From assembly GCA_040388605.1 (NCBI GenBank), contig JAZKBN010000018.1, positions 1 to 64,000 of the forward strand: a DNA stretch of 64,000 nucleotides. Reading direction: 5' to 3'. The stretch comes from JAZKBN01 sp040388605. Lineage in GTDB: Bacteria; Bacteroidota; Bacteroidia; Cytophagales; Flexibacteraceae. Both the position numbers and the translations under genes were made by a program. Of the stretch, positions 25,599-36,200 are shown one piece after another. The stretch's first letter is position 1, and each line of letters starts with the position of its first letter. The notes under the pieces are model-generated. The model was not told where the DNA came from. It worked only from the letters and a program-made list of their open reading frames with translations, and made no database searches.

Positions 25599-26372
25599 TT
25601 ATCCGTTCAGGAAATTGCCTAATATACCGCCTGACTCTTTGCCCGCATTATTGCCTGCAGGGTTAAGCGCCGAAATAAGCTTGCTTACAGGCATGCTTTG
25701 CAGCCATACCCTGCCGGTACCCTGAAGTGTTGCGAGGAACAGTCCTTCGCCCCCGAAAATCATGGAGCGCATGCCCTTCATCATGGTTATATCGAAGTTA
25801 ATGCCGGGCTCAAAGGCAACCACGCAGCCGGTATCTACCCGCAGGGTTTGGTTGTTGAGGGTGCGTTCAATAAGGGTACCGCCTGCATGAATAAAGGCCA
25901 TGCCGTCGCCCTGCAGCTTTTGGAGTATAAAGCCTTCGCCGCCAAAGAGGCCAGCCCCGAATTTGCGGTTAAAGTGTATGCTCAGCTGTGTGCCGTGCGC
26001 AGCGCATAAGAATGAATCTTTCTGGGCAATAAGCGTATTGCCGCGCAGCTTCTGCAAATCTATAGGTACAATGGTGCCGGGGTAGGGAGCTGAAAAAGCC
26101 ACATGGCTTTTACCGTAACCGCGGTGCGTAAAGTGGGTCATAAATAAAGACTCACCGGTGGCAATGCGTCCTGCGGCAGAGAGCAGCTTATCGAACAGGC
26201 CCTTAGAGGGTGTTGAGCCGTCGCCCATCTTGGTTTCGAACACAATGCCTTCTTCCATGTAAAGCATGGCGCCGGCTTCGGCAATTACGGTTTCATTAGG
26301 GTCGAGCTCAATTTCAACCAGCTGAATATCGTTGCCCTTAATTTTATAATCTACTTCATGTGAGTTACGCAT
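25599..26372 (-). CDS. TIGR00266 / AIM24 family protein
   Basis: A 257-residue soluble beta-helix-like protein of the AIM24/TIGR00266 family. Recognisable blocks are the N-terminal DIQLVEIELDPNETVIAEAGAMLYM, the glycine-rich GRIATGESLFMTHF, and GGEGFILQKLQGDGMAFIHAGG. Repeated in the C-terminal half are FGGEGLFLATLQGTGRVWLQSMP and a disordered Gly/Asn tail. The family is widespread, including mitochondria, but has no agreed biochemical function. It is transcribed alone, ending at the 25491-25537 hairpin. Confidence 0.9.
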   Translation of the reverse strand: MRNSHEVDYKIKGNDIQLVEIELDPNETVIAEAGAMLYMEEGIVFETKMGDGSTPSKGLFDKLLSAAGRIATGESLFMTHFTHRGYGKSHVAFSAPYPGTIVPIDLQKLRGNTLIAQKDSFLCAAHGTQLSIHFNRKFGAGLFGGEGFILQKLQGDGMAFIHAGGTLIERTLNNQTLRVDTGCVVAFEPGINFDITMMKGMRSMIFGGEGLFLATLQGTGRVWLQSMPVSKLISALNPAGNNAGKESGGILGNFLNG

Positions 26373-26672
26373 GGCTTATATATTTGTTTTATGCCTTGTT
26401 GGCTTAATTGCTTTTTGAGTCGGCAAAGCACATGGGTTAAGCATGCACAAAACCGGGATTTGAGGTCGAAAACTACAATCTTGTTTGCAATTGGCAAAGT
26501 ACTATTCTTACAGCAGGCCCGGCATTCATTTATATGGCTTGCCGGCATGTTGATTGGCGACATTTTGTGGTTAAATTAAACAGCGAACCACAATGATTCA
26601 TACAGATTGCAAAGGCGATATTTCATTTTCGGCAAGATTTAAGCAGGCATTGGCTATATTAACGGCCTGAAT
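26373..26672. other. Divergent intergenic region, no gene seen
   Basis: About 300 bp between the TIGR00266 gene and the acetyltransferase gene. A 62-codon open frame on the plus strand (26391-26579) has no recognisable features and is not called. No clear promoter element was identified. Confidence 0.4.
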
Positions 26673-27602
26673 ATGTACTCCCCTGCCCTCTTCTTTTTTA
26701 ACACCGAGGCCTTCCTTGAATCGAGGCCGCACCCGGACTATAAAGTAATTTGTTCACCCGCAGGTTATGATGCAAGGGCCGTTTTGGTGTTGTACATTTT
26801 TAACAATGAAGGCCACAGCCCCTGGCATGCCGGTTTCGGAGGCATAGAATGCAGCCCGGACACCCGTCCGGAAGATTGGCTCAATATTATTACTGAGCTA
26901 AACGGCATAGCCCAAACGCATGAGCTCAGCAGCATAAGCATAACCTGTCCGCCTGATTGTTACCAATGGCATAACCCGGAAATTAATGCAGCACTTGAAA
27001 ATGCGGGCTATGAGCTGCTACATACCGATATAAATTTCCATTTATCGCTTGATGCTGAAGGGCTTCCGTTTAACGATGGTATTGTAAAACCTGGTTTAAT
27101 AAGCAAACTAAGTCCCGATCATCATCGCCGATACAGGCGCATGATTGAAGAAGGTTTCAGCTTTGAAGTTATTCCTGAGCATCAGCTGAATACCAAAGAG
27201 GCATATTCACTTATTGCCGCTACACGCAACCGAAAAGGCTATTACATGGGCCAAACCGAAGCCGAATTTGCCGATATGGTTTACAGCCTCCCGGGAGTTT
27301 ATACGGGCTTCAAGGTTTTACATAAAGGGCAAACGGTTGCTCTCGGTATTGGCCTTGCCACTGCGCCCGATGTTTACTACGCCTTCTACAATGCCGATTT
27401 GGCCGAGTACAAGCACCGCAGCCCCATGATAATGCTCTATATGGGCATGGCTGAATATGCAGCACAGCATAATTTTCGACTGCTTGATTTGGGAACGGCA
27501 TCATTACACGGTTTAATTAATACCGGGGTCGAAAGATTCAAGCGCAACCTCGGGGGGCAGATTTCAGGAAAAAGCACTTTCCTGAAAAAATTCAGGAACT
27601 GA
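26673..27602 (+). CDS. GNAT/FemAB-like acetyltransferase
   Basis: A 309-residue protein whose C-terminal half (about 150-300) has the GNAT/FemX-like layout: a basic RRYRRMIEEG segment, a strand-loop (GFKVLHKGQTVALGIGLA), and the acceptor-side block YAFYNADLAEYKHRSPMIMLYMGMAEYA, then LLDLGTASLHG. The N-terminal half is a second, degenerate GNAT-like lobe, as in FemABX proteins. It probably transfers an acyl or aminoacyl group; substrate unknown. It stands alone, upstream of the Rel/SpoT gene. Confidence 0.7.
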   Translation: MYSPALFFFNTEAFLESRPHPDYKVICSPAGYDARAVLVLYIFNNEGHSPWHAGFGGIECSPDTRPEDWLNIITELNGIAQTHELSSISITCPPDCYQWHNPEINAALENAGYELLHTDINFHLSLDAEGLPFNDGIVKPGLISKLSPDHHRRYRRMIEEGFSFEVIPEHQLNTKEAYSLIAATRNRKGYYMGQTEAEFADMVYSLPGVYTGFKVLHKGQTVALGIGLATAPDVYYAFYNADLAEYKHRSPMIMLYMGMAEYAAQHNFRLLDLGTASLHGLINTGVERFKRNLGGQISGKSTFLKKFRN

Positions 27603-27709
27603 TTAAAAACTTTGCTATATTTAATACGCGGCAAAAAAATAACATAAATTTAATTCAGGTTAACAGGTACCAAGGCCAATTGCCATAGGCCGCACACAGG
27701 ATAAGTATT

Positions 27710-29932
27710 ATGGAAGTATTAGAACCGGAAGTAGAGAATAAGGAGATAGTTAGGAGATACAGGCGACTGCTGAAATTTGCCCGCCCCATGCTGCACGATA
27801 ACGATGCCGCACTGGTACGCAAAGCCTTTGAAACTGCCGTTGATGCCCATAAGGAAATGCGCCGAAAATCGGGCGAACCTTATATATACCATCCTATTGC
27901 GGTAGCCCAGATTTGCGTTGAGGAAATTGGCCTGGGAACCACCTCTATAATTGCCGCCCTGCTGCATGATACCGTTGAGGATACCGATATGGAGCTCAGC
28001 GATATTGAGCGCATGTTCGGCAACAAGGTAATGCGCATTATAGACGGGCTTACCAAAATAAGCGGCGTAACCGGTAACGGCCAATCGGCGCAGGCAGAGA
28101 ATTTCAGGAAAATGCTGCTTACCCTCGGCGACGATATCAGGGTAATTCTCATTAAGCTTGCCGACCGCCTGCATAATATGCGTACCCTCGACAGCATGCC
28201 GAGGAATACGCAGCTTAAAATTGCCAGCGAAACCATATACCTCTATGCCCCGCTCGCGCACAGGCTGGGCCTCTACTCTATAAAAAGCGAGCTTGAAGAC
28301 CTTTACCTGAAGTACACCGAGAAGGATACTTACCTGGAGATTAAAGATAAAATTCAGCAGACAAAGGCCGCCCGTAACAAGTTCATAAAAGACTTTATGG
28401 CACCGCTCGAAAACGAGCTGGCCAAGCAGGAATTCAGGGTAACTATTAAAGGCAGGCCCAAAAGCATTTACAGCATTTGGAATAAGATTAAAAAGAACAA
28501 AGTCCGGTTTGAAGAGATTTATGACCTGTTCGCAATCAGGGTAATTATTGATACGGCGAGGGAGAATGAAAAATCGGCGTGCTGGCAGGTTTACAGCATT
28601 GTTACCGATGTTTACAAACCCAACCCTGACCGCCTGCGCGACCATGTGAGCACACCCAAGAGCAACGGCTACGAAAGCCTGCATACCACGGTTATGAGCA
28701 AATCGGGCCAATGGGTAGAGGTGCAAATCAGGAGCGAGCGCATGGACGAAATTGCCGAAAAAGGCTTTGCCGCCCACTGGAAATACAAGGAAAATACCGA
28801 GCATACCCGCGAAAACGGCATAGAAATGTGGCTCATGCAGGTGCGCGACCTGCTTGAAAACAACAAAACATCGGCCATAGATTTCGTAAACGATTTCAGG
28901 AACAACCTCTTTGCTGAAGAAGTTTACGTTTTTACCCCTGACGGCGATCTTAAAATTCTCCCTGCCGGCGCTACCGCCCTCGATTTTGCTTTTGACGTGC
29001 ACAGCCAGGTTGGCGCGCGCTGTATAGGCGCCAAGGTAAACCAACGCCTTGTACCCATCAGCCATAAGCTTGTAAACGGCGACCAGATAGAAATTTTAAC
29101 CAGCGCCAAGCAAAAGCCCACCGAGGACTGGATTAAGTTTGTTGTTACCGGTAAAGCGATAAGTAAGATACGGGAATCGCTGAAGGAAGACAGGAAGAAG
29201 CTGGCAATGGAAGGCAAGGAGGTGCTTGTAAGAAAGCTTAAAGGCCTGAAAATGAACCTGAACGAAGAAACCCTTACCGACCTGCGTAAGTTCTTCGAAG
29301 TTAAAAGCAATACAGATCTTTATTGTCTATTCCAGGATGAAACCCTGAATGTAACAGACCTCAAGAGGTACAAAGAATTCCTGGAGCGCAAGCTCACCCA
29401 CGAAATTGCCCCCGAAGAGCAACAGGCCCTGCAGGACGGCAAAACCTTCGAGAAAGAACTCAAGAAAGTACGTACCGATACCGACAGCCTGCTCATTGGC
29501 GAAAACCAGGATAAATTCGATTACACCCTGAGCCAATGCTGCAACCCCATTCCCGGCGACGATGTTTTCGGATTTATAACCGTTGACCAGGGCATAAAAA
29601 TTCACCGTACCAGCTGCACCAATGCCGCCGGCCTGATGGCCAATTACGGTTACCGCATCATTAAAACACGCTGGGCCAGCCAGAAAGAAGAATCTTTCCA
29701 GACCGGCCTGCATATTACAGGTACAGACCGTGTAGGGCTTGTGAACGATGTTACTAAAATTATCAGCAGCCAGCTGAAGGTGAACATGCGCAGTATCAGC
29801 ATTGGCTCAAAAGACGGCATTTTCGAAGGCACTATACAGTTGTTTGTACACGATACCCTGCAATTGGATAAGCTGATTACACGCCTGAAAAAGGTAGGCG
29901 GCATTGTGAGCGTGAACAGGTTTGATGCTTAA
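27710..29932 (+). CDS. Bifunctional (p)ppGpp synthetase/hydrolase (Rel/SpoT)
   Basis: A 740-residue RSH enzyme that makes (p)ppGpp during amino-acid starvation and degrades it otherwise. The N-terminal HD hydrolase domain is intact (SGEPYIYHP and HDTVEDT). The synthetase domain (about 250-380) has the GRPKSIYSIWNKIKK and YESLHTTV blocks. A TGS domain (about 405-465: VYVFTPDGDLKILPAGATALDFAF), a helical/zinc-finger-like region (CCNPIPGD) and a C-terminal ACT domain follow. The presence of both catalytic sets argues for a single bifunctional Rel. A fairly long leader separates it from the preceding gene. Confidence 0.96.
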   Translation: MEVLEPEVENKEIVRRYRRLLKFARPMLHDNDAALVRKAFETAVDAHKEMRRKSGEPYIYHPIAVAQICVEEIGLGTTSIIAALLHDTVEDTDMELSDIERMFGNKVMRIIDGLTKISGVTGNGQSAQAENFRKMLLTLGDDIRVILIKLADRLHNMRTLDSMPRNTQLKIASETIYLYAPLAHRLGLYSIKSELEDLYLKYTEKDTYLEIKDKIQQTKAARNKFIKDFMAPLENELAKQEFRVTIKGRPKSIYSIWNKIKKNKVRFEEIYDLFAIRVIIDTARENEKSACWQVYSIVTDVYKPNPDRLRDHVSTPKSNGYESLHTTVMSKSGQWVEVQIRSERMDEIAEKGFAAHWKYKENTEHTRENGIEMWLMQVRDLLENNKTSAIDFVNDFRNNLFAEEVYVFTPDGDLKILPAGATALDFAFDVHSQVGARCIGAKVNQRLVPISHKLVNGDQIEILTSAKQKPTEDWIKFVVTGKAISKIRESLKEDRKKLAMEGKEVLVRKLKGLKMNLNEETLTDLRKFFEVKSNTDLYCLFQDETLNVTDLKRYKEFLERKLTHEIAPEEQQALQDGKTFEKELKKVRTDTDSLLIGENQDKFDYTLSQCCNPIPGDDVFGFITVDQGIKIHRTSCTNAAGLMANYGYRIIKTRWASQKEESFQTGLHITGTDRVGLVNDVTKIISSQLKVNMRSISIGSKDGIFEGTIQLFVHDTLQLDKLITRLKKVGGIVSVNRFDA

Positions 29933-30034
29933 TTGCCTTGTTACCGAAAATATTTCGGAGTTTTACGGGCTGAAATCTACTGTGCATGAAGCCCATAACA
30001 GCCAACATGCATTAGCCCACTATAATTGCCCCTA

Positions 30035-30601
30035 ATGAAATACCTCATAGCCGGCCTCGGCAATATAGGGCCGGAATACCAATTGACCCGCCACAACATT
30101 GGCTTCCTGGTACTTGACCGCCTTGCGGAACTTCATGGCGGCACTTTTAAACCCGACAGGTATTCATTTATTGCTGAAATTAAAGTGCAGGGTCGCACCC
30201 TTGTGCTCAGCAAGCCCACCACTTTTATGAACCTCAGCGGCAATGCCGTGCGCTATTGGCTGCAGGCCGAGAAAATACCGACAGAAAACCTGCTCGTTGT
30301 TACTGATGACCTCAACCTGCCTTATGGCAAATTGCGCATTCGCCCCAAAGGCAGCGCGGGCGGACATAACGGACTAACACATATTCAGCAAACACTGGCA
30401 ACTGAAAACTATGCAAGGCTTAGGTTCGGCATAGGGGCAGAGTTCAGCAAAGGCCGTCAGGTTGATTATGTGCTCAGCAATTTCAGTAAAGATGAAATGG
30501 CCGGCCTCAGCCTGCTTATAGATAAAGTTTGCGAGCTTATAATAACCTTTGCCCTGCGCGGTACAGAGGCTGCCATGAACGCAGCCGGCCTTGTAAAATA
30601 A
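30035..30601 (+). CDS. pth: Peptidyl-tRNA hydrolase
   Basis: It cleaves peptidyl-tRNA released from stalled ribosomes, recycling tRNA. From the ATG at 30035 (the TTG at 30026 is unlikely) it has 188 residues, the usual size. Motifs: N-terminal GLGNIGPEYQLTRHNIGF with the catalytic His in TRHNIGF, KPTTFMNLSGNAV, DDLNLPYGKLRIR, and GSAGGHNGL. It is plus strand, 102 bp after the Rel/SpoT stop. Confidence 0.96.
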   Translation: MKYLIAGLGNIGPEYQLTRHNIGFLVLDRLAELHGGTFKPDRYSFIAEIKVQGRTLVLSKPTTFMNLSGNAVRYWLQAEKIPTENLLVVTDDLNLPYGKLRIRPKGSAGGHNGLTHIQQTLATENYARLRFGIGAEFSKGRQVDYVLSNFSKDEMAGLSLLIDKVCELIITFALRGTEAAMNAAGLVK

Positions 30602-30602
30602 A

Positions 30603-30630
30603 TTGCGGTCTGTTTTAATTTGTACATTTG
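30603..30630 (+). promoter_or_regulatory. Candidate promoter (TTG-N17-TACATTTG)
   Basis: TACATTTG (30623-30630) matches the -7 consensus, with a TTG 17 nt upstream (30603-30605). If used for fabI, the leader would be about 165 nt, long enough for post-transcriptional control, though I see no recognisable riboswitch. Confidence 0.45.
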
Positions 30631-30805
30631 CGCGTGTTAAAATGGCTGTGCTTATTGGCGGGCTCTTTTAATTTCAGCCTTTCGGGGTGCACTAAATTGC
30701 GTTATCCGGTTTTTTGGAATTTATATTTTAAAAAGCTGATATTGCCCCCGGTATTCATTAACCCCTGTATTCCTGATTAAAATACTTACTACCAAAACAT
30801 AAATA

Positions 30806-31621
30806 ATGGCACATAACCTGCTTGCCGGCAAACGCGGAATCATATTCGGAGCACTTGACGAAAACTCAATGGCCTGGAGAGTAGCCCTGAAAGCTAAAGC
30901 TGAAGGCGCAATATTCACACTTTCAAACGCTCCGCTGGCCATGCGCATGGGCGAAATTACCAAGCTGGCCGCAGAATGTAATGCCGAGGTAATACCTGCC
31001 GATGCCACATCGGTTGATGATTTAAATGCCTTGGTAAGCAAATCTGTTGAAATGCTTGGCGGAAAGCTTGATTTTGTATTACACAGTATCGGCATGAGCC
31101 CTAACGTACGTAAAAGCCGCCCTTATGGCGACCTTAACTACGAATTCTTCCAAAAAACCCTCGATATCAGCGCCCTGAGCTTCCACAAAGTTCTACAGGT
31201 ATGCGAAAAGCAGGATGCCATAAACGAATACGGTTCGGTATTGGCCCTCAGCTATATAGCCGCCCAAAGGGTATTCCCTGATTACGGTGATATGGCCCAG
31301 GCCAAAGCTACCCTCGAAAGCATTGCCCGCAGCTACGGATACCGTTACGGCAAGCTTAAAAAAGTACGCGTGAACACAATAAGCCAATCACCTACCATGA
31401 CCAAGGCCGGACAGGGCATTGATGGCTTCGATGCGTTTTTCAACTTTGCCGATGCCATGTCGCCATTGGGTAACGCTACCGGCGATGAATTAGCTGATTA
31501 CGTAATTACCCTCTTCAGCGATTTAACCCGTAAAGTAACCATGCAAAACCTCTTCCACGACGGCGGTTTCAGCTGCACCGGCATTACAGAGGAGATAATG
31601 GCCAAAATGACTTCCAAATAA
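30806..31621 (+). CDS. fabI: Enoyl-[acyl-carrier-protein] reductase (NADH)
   Basis: It reduces trans-2-enoyl-ACP in the last step of each fatty-acid elongation cycle. It is a 271-residue SDR-fold enzyme with the FabI-type N-terminus (GKRGIIFGALDENSMAW). The catalytic pattern SY-x9-Y-x6-K is seen in SYIAAQRVFPDYGDMAQAK. The substrate-binding loop (SQSPTMTKAG) and C-terminal MQNLFHDGGFSCTGI are also present. This is the triclosan-target type. A good terminator follows at 31643-31670. Confidence 0.95.
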   Translation: MAHNLLAGKRGIIFGALDENSMAWRVALKAKAEGAIFTLSNAPLAMRMGEITKLAAECNAEVIPADATSVDDLNALVSKSVEMLGGKLDFVLHSIGMSPNVRKSRPYGDLNYEFFQKTLDISALSFHKVLQVCEKQDAINEYGSVLALSYIAAQRVFPDYGDMAQAKATLESIARSYGYRYGKLKKVRVNTISQSPTMTKAGQGIDGFDAFFNFADAMSPLGNATGDELADYVITLFSDLTRKVTMQNLFHDGGFSCTGITEEIMAKMTSK

Positions 31622-31642
31622 TTATTTAAAATACCCCTTGTT

Positions 31643-31670
31643 AAGGCTGCCCGCAAGGCAGCCTTTCTTA
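31643..31670 (+). terminator. fabI terminator
   Basis: AAGGCTGCC (31643-31651) pairs perfectly with GGCAGCCTT (31657-31665), followed by TCTTATTTTTG. Confidence 0.85.
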
Positions 31671-31680
31671 TTTTTGCAGC

Positions 31681-32610
31681 ATGCATTCAGCCGATTACGA
31701 TTTATTGCGCCAACTCTGTGCCGTTCGCGCCCCTTCAGGTAATGAGGGTCCTATGAGAGATTTCCTGCTTGAATATGTACAGGCGAATATGCAAAACTGG
31801 AAAGTGCAGCCTCAGCTTGTTTACGGGGACGATTTCCAGGATTGCCTTATTCTTGTATTCGGTAAGCCCCGGACAGCCATTTTCGCACATACAGATTCCA
31901 TAGGCTTTACCGTACGCTACGATAATAAGCTGGTTCAAATAGGCGGCCCTGTATTAAAAACCGGTACAAAGCTCGTAGGGAGTGATTCAGCCGGGGAAAT
32001 AGAAAGCACCGTACTTTTTGATGAAGAAATCGGCCTGCTTTGCCTTGATTCGCTCAGGCAAATAGAACGAGGCACCGAAATGACCTTTAAGCCCGTTTGG
32101 CGGGAAGACGATGAGTTTGTGCAGTGCTGCTATCTCGATAACCGCCTGGGTGTTTACAGCGCCCTTAAAACTGCTGAAACCATAACCGACGGCGCAATAG
32201 TTTTCAGCTGTTGGGAAGAGCATGGCGGCGGTTCGGTATCTTACCTTATTAAATACCTGTACGAGCAATACCGCATCAGGCAGGCCCTGATTTCAGATAT
32301 TACATGGGTAACTGAAGGGGTGCACCCCGGACATGGGGTAGTAATTTCAATGCGCGATCGCAGCCTGCCGAGGCGCAGCTTTGTTAATAAAATTATTGGC
32401 CACGGCAAAGAATCGGGCATACCATACCAATTGGAAGTTGAAGAACATGGCGGATCCGACGGAAAAGAAATACAGGCAAGCCCCTACCCCATTGACTGGA
32501 TTTTTATTGGCGCTGCCGAAGACCACGTGCATAGCCCCGATGAAAAAGTGCATAAAAAAGATATAGACAGCATGGTAGATTTCTATAATTACCTGATGGA
32601 AAAACTATAG
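31681..32610 (+). CDS. M42/M20-like zinc aminopeptidase family protein
   Basis: A 309-residue cytoplasmic metallopeptidase-like protein. The dinuclear metal-site residues of the M28/M42 clan are all visible: His and Asp in FAHTDSIG, the bridging Asp in YLDNRLG, the catalytic Glu pair in CWEEHGGG, an Asp in ISDITWV, and the distal His in EDHVHSP. Substrate preference cannot be read from sequence. It starts 16 bp after the fabI terminator and probably has its own promoter. Confidence 0.85.
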   Translation: MHSADYDLLRQLCAVRAPSGNEGPMRDFLLEYVQANMQNWKVQPQLVYGDDFQDCLILVFGKPRTAIFAHTDSIGFTVRYDNKLVQIGGPVLKTGTKLVGSDSAGEIESTVLFDEEIGLLCLDSLRQIERGTEMTFKPVWREDDEFVQCCYLDNRLGVYSALKTAETITDGAIVFSCWEEHGGGSVSYLIKYLYEQYRIRQALISDITWVTEGVHPGHGVVISMRDRSLPRRSFVNKIIGHGKESGIPYQLEVEEHGGSDGKEIQASPYPIDWIFIGAAEDHVHSPDEKVHKKDIDSMVDFYNYLMEKL

Positions 32611-32640
32611 GATTCCTAAGCTGATTATAAGTGTTTCAAA

Positions 32641-33033
32641 TCAATAGTCTTTAAGCTTTATCCCTTCAAAAGTAAGCACATCGTCTCCGAAATTATGCGA
32701 TATGGTGTGCTTATAAGAATTTTTTGAAGTACTTAAGATTGTGACTTTCATTATGATGCCTTTGGGCGTATCAGGGTATTTTTTAACCACTGCTTCGGTT
32801 GGCCGAAGTAAGAATGTGCAATTACCTATCCATTCAATCATATACCTATCCGGCTCATCATTACCGTGATATTCTGTTTGGATGTTATTCTTACGAACAA
32901 CTATCAGACTGTCGCCGTTCCCGCTTTTGATAAGAAATTTACCCTCCTTGAATTTTGCACAGTTTAAAGATTGTGCGCCTGCACCAAAACTCAGCAAAAA
33001 CAGGACAGTACACAGTAAATACAGCTTGTTCAT
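32641..33033 (-). CDS. Small secreted protein, unknown family
   Basis: A 130-residue protein starting at the ATG at 33033 (MNKLYLLC). The longer frame to 33087 adds residues upstream of a clear signal peptide and is rejected. Cleavage is expected after GAGAQ. The mature part has two cysteines (NCAKF and GNCTF) and beta-strand periodicity (FKEGKFLIKSG, DSLIVVRKNNIQTEYH, RYMIEWIGNCTFLL), like small Bacteroidota periplasmic beta-barrels. No name can be given. It is convergent with the peptidase gene. Confidence 0.7.
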   Translation of the reverse strand: MNKLYLLCTVLFLLSFGAGAQSLNCAKFKEGKFLIKSGNGDSLIVVRKNNIQTEYHGNDEPDRYMIEWIGNCTFLLRPTEAVVKKYPDTPKGIIMKVTILSTSKNSYKHTISHNFGDDVLTFEGIKLKDY

Positions 33034-33144
33034 AACGAATGATATTGTGAACGGCAATTTAGACATATTATGAAGTAAAGTGCCCAATACTTAGCCAACC
33101 TAATAATCCGGGCTTAATAAAAATTACAAAGCACTTCCGCCCGG

Positions 33145-33187
33145 AATTAAAAAACCGCGCCTGAAGGTTTAATTCGGGCGCGGTTTT
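33145..33187 (-). terminator. Terminator of the large secreted protein gene
   Basis: AAAACCGCGCC (33151-33161) pairs perfectly with GGCGCGGTTTT (33177-33187). On the minus strand it is followed by T6. It lies 24 bp after the stop of the 1544-residue protein. Confidence 0.9.
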
Positions 33188-33210
33188 GGGAATGCTTAAG
33201 AAATACAGGT

Positions 33211-36200
33211 TTATTGGTTTTTAACCAATCGCAGTGATTTCCCTGCTATATGTACCTCGTATATTCCGGCGGGCAGAAGGCCCAAATCAATATCAAGGCC
33301 TGTACCTGACTGTGCTGTTTGAACTTTTTGACCAAGCATGTTATAGATATCTGCCTGGTGAATTCCGGGTAAGCCTGTTACCCTGAAGTAACGACCTGTA
33401 GGATTCGGAGACAGCTGCAAAACTGCCTGGCCAATTGCTTTGTATGTTCCGGTAATTAAGTATGGTTCAGACACCTGAGAACGGCAATTATTCTCATCAG
33501 TTACAACTACTGTGTAGGAGCCAATACTTGCAGGTACTAAGGTTTGGCCGTTTGCCCCGGGTATTTCCCGGCCATCGAGGAACCATTGGTAAGAAGCAGC
33601 AGGCACACCGGCTGAAAGCGTAAGTCCGTTATATGAAATTACAGGAACAGCAACAGGGGTGGCCATTGTAACCGCTACAACCGCAGACGAAGCACCGGTA
33701 CATACCAATGCCTGCACGCGTACCGTGTAGCTGCCCGGCGTTCTTATAACAACAGTTGCATTAGTATCTCCCGTAGACCATAAGTTACCCACCGGAGATG
33801 AAGAAATCAGCTTTACACTGTCTCCGGCGCAAAGCGTTAGTGAGCCTGTATTGCTCACGGATGGTGTGGCAGGCAGAGGGTTTAATGTAACTGTAACCGC
33901 CTCTGAGCTCAGACTGGTGCAGCCGGCAGCATTAATGGTTCTTACAGAATAAGTGCCTGCGGCAGCTGAAACAATGCTTCGTGTCTGTTCCCCGGTGCTC
34001 CAGATATATTGTGTGGCGCCTGCATTTGAAGAGGAAAGGCGAACAGTACTTCCCTCACAAATATTCAGCGCACCTGATGCTTCAATTACAGGAACCTGCG
34101 GCCTTGGAACAGCAACCACAACCAGGCCAATACTTACAATGCTGGTGCACTGACCTATATGTGCCCGAACAAAATAAGTCCCCGAAGTTTTCACGAAAGT
34201 AGTGGCAGTGGTTGCCCCGTTGGTCCATATTACATTGTGAGGAGAAATGGATACCAGCTCGGCACTATCGCCCTCGCAGAACCTAAGGGAGCCGTTATAT
34301 GTAATAGCAGGTGCATTTGGAGTAATTGTTATATTTACTGTAACAGGCGCGCTTGCCGCACTTGTACAGCCATTAGCGCTTACTGAGCGCAGCGTATATG
34401 TGCCTGATTGACCTATTCTTATTGACGGATCGCGTGTGGTGACGCCATGGCTCCAGATAAATGCCGAAGCGGTGAAAATTGAAGAGTTGAAGGTTAAAGA
34501 ATCATTTCCATCTGAACAGATATTGAGCAGGCCGTTAGAAACCGTGATTACGGGAACGGGAGCAGGGTCTACCGTAACTGAAATTATTGAGCTTAAACTG
34601 CTGCTGCAGCTTCCGTTAAAAGCCCTCACCGTGTATTCGCCTCCTATGCGGGCCCATATACTTTGGGAAGTTTCCCCCGTGCTCCAGATGTTACCTGTGG
34701 GGGCAGATGAGCTAAGCTGTATGCTGTCGCCCTGGCAGAAACGGAGGCTGCCGGTATAAGTAATGGTGGGTGCTGCCGGGTTTTGTGTAACAGTTACAAT
34801 ACTTTCGGTACCAGGCTGACTTGTGCAGCCGTTGGCTATTGTCTGAACAGTATAGGTTCCGCTTTCCCCTATAGTAATGCTGCGCGTAGCAGCCCCGTTA
34901 CTCCAAAGATAGGCAGCGGCAGAAGAAGATGTTAAGGTTACACTGTTGCCGGCACAAAATGCAAGCGGGGCGTCGGCAGTAACGGTTGGGCGTGCGGGCA
35001 AAGGGTTAACAGTTACAACAACCGGCGAGCTCACTGCACTTGTACAACCTGCAGATACACCCCGAACAGTAACAGAAGCCGATGCAATAACATCTATGCT
35101 TTGCGTGGTTTGGCCGTTGCTCCAGAGCACCTCAGGTGAAGAAGCCGTGAGGCGTACGGCATCGCCTGAGCAAAAAGTGGTAGCCGAGCCTGCTGTAATA
35201 GTGGGAACTAAAGGAACAGGGTTTACTGTAACTGTAACGGCAGTACTTGCCTGGCTTAAGCAGGGTCCGCTGAATACGCTTACGCTATAGTCGCCTGATT
35301 CGGTAACTGTGATGGTACGGGTGGTAGCCCCTGTGCTCCAGATATTATTCGCAGTTGCCGATGAAGTTAGCGTTACACTGCCGCCTTCGCAGAATGAGCG
35401 TGCACCGGTTACAGTAATCACAGGTGTAGAGAGTGCACAATATGTAAAAACTGTAGCAGATGATGCTGTACCCCCGGCAGATGTTACCGAAACAACCCCG
35501 GTTGCGCCGCCGCTAACAACGGCGCGTATTTCGGTATCGCTGATTACGGTAAAGGAAGTTGCAGGAACACCGCCAAAGCTAACCGCGGTTGCACCTGCAA
35601 AACCGACCCCGGTAATAGTAACAGCCGTACCGAAAGTTCCGGTTGCGGGAATAAAAGACAATACCGAAAGCGCATCAGATGGCCCTATTTTGGCAAAACC
35701 GATCCGGTTTCTGCCGGCAATTGAAGAAAACCTTCCGCCGACATAAATATAATCAGGGCCGGTTAAAATGGCATTTGCCGACAATGAGGTTGTTCCAATA
35801 GGTTTGGCGCCCAGATCCCATGCCGAAGCAGCGCCTGTGGCTGTATCAAGCTCTGCAAAACCGGCCCTTGCCCTGCCCCCGACGTTTGTAAAAACACCCG
35901 CCGCATAGAGCTTATTTCCCCTTGCGCTCAGCTTATACACCATGGCGTCGGCATTGGGGTTCCAGGAGCGCAAAGCACCTGTTGTGGCATTAACTGCAGC
36001 AAGGTAATTGCGGGGCTGTCCGCCTACGAACCTGAACTCGCCGGCTGCATAAATGGTATTTCCTATTTTAACCATATCCTGCACCGGGCCTACTGCGATA
36101 GCCACACCGAGGTAGGTATCAGGATTATAATTGGGCAGTACTGCACCTGTATTGATATTCAGGGCGGCAAGGCCGCGGCGACCGGTGCCGTTCATATCCC

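Noticed and set aside
26391..26579. 62-codon open frame upstream of the acetyltransferase
   Set aside because: No signal peptide, domain, promoter or codon pattern supports it.
27719..29065. A 448-codon minus-strand open frame inside the Rel/SpoT gene
   Set aside because: It is a shadow of the strongly supported plus-strand gene and shows no domain, signal or start context. Similar long antisense frames inside the kinase (2438-3316), DPP-IV and other genes were rejected for the same reason.
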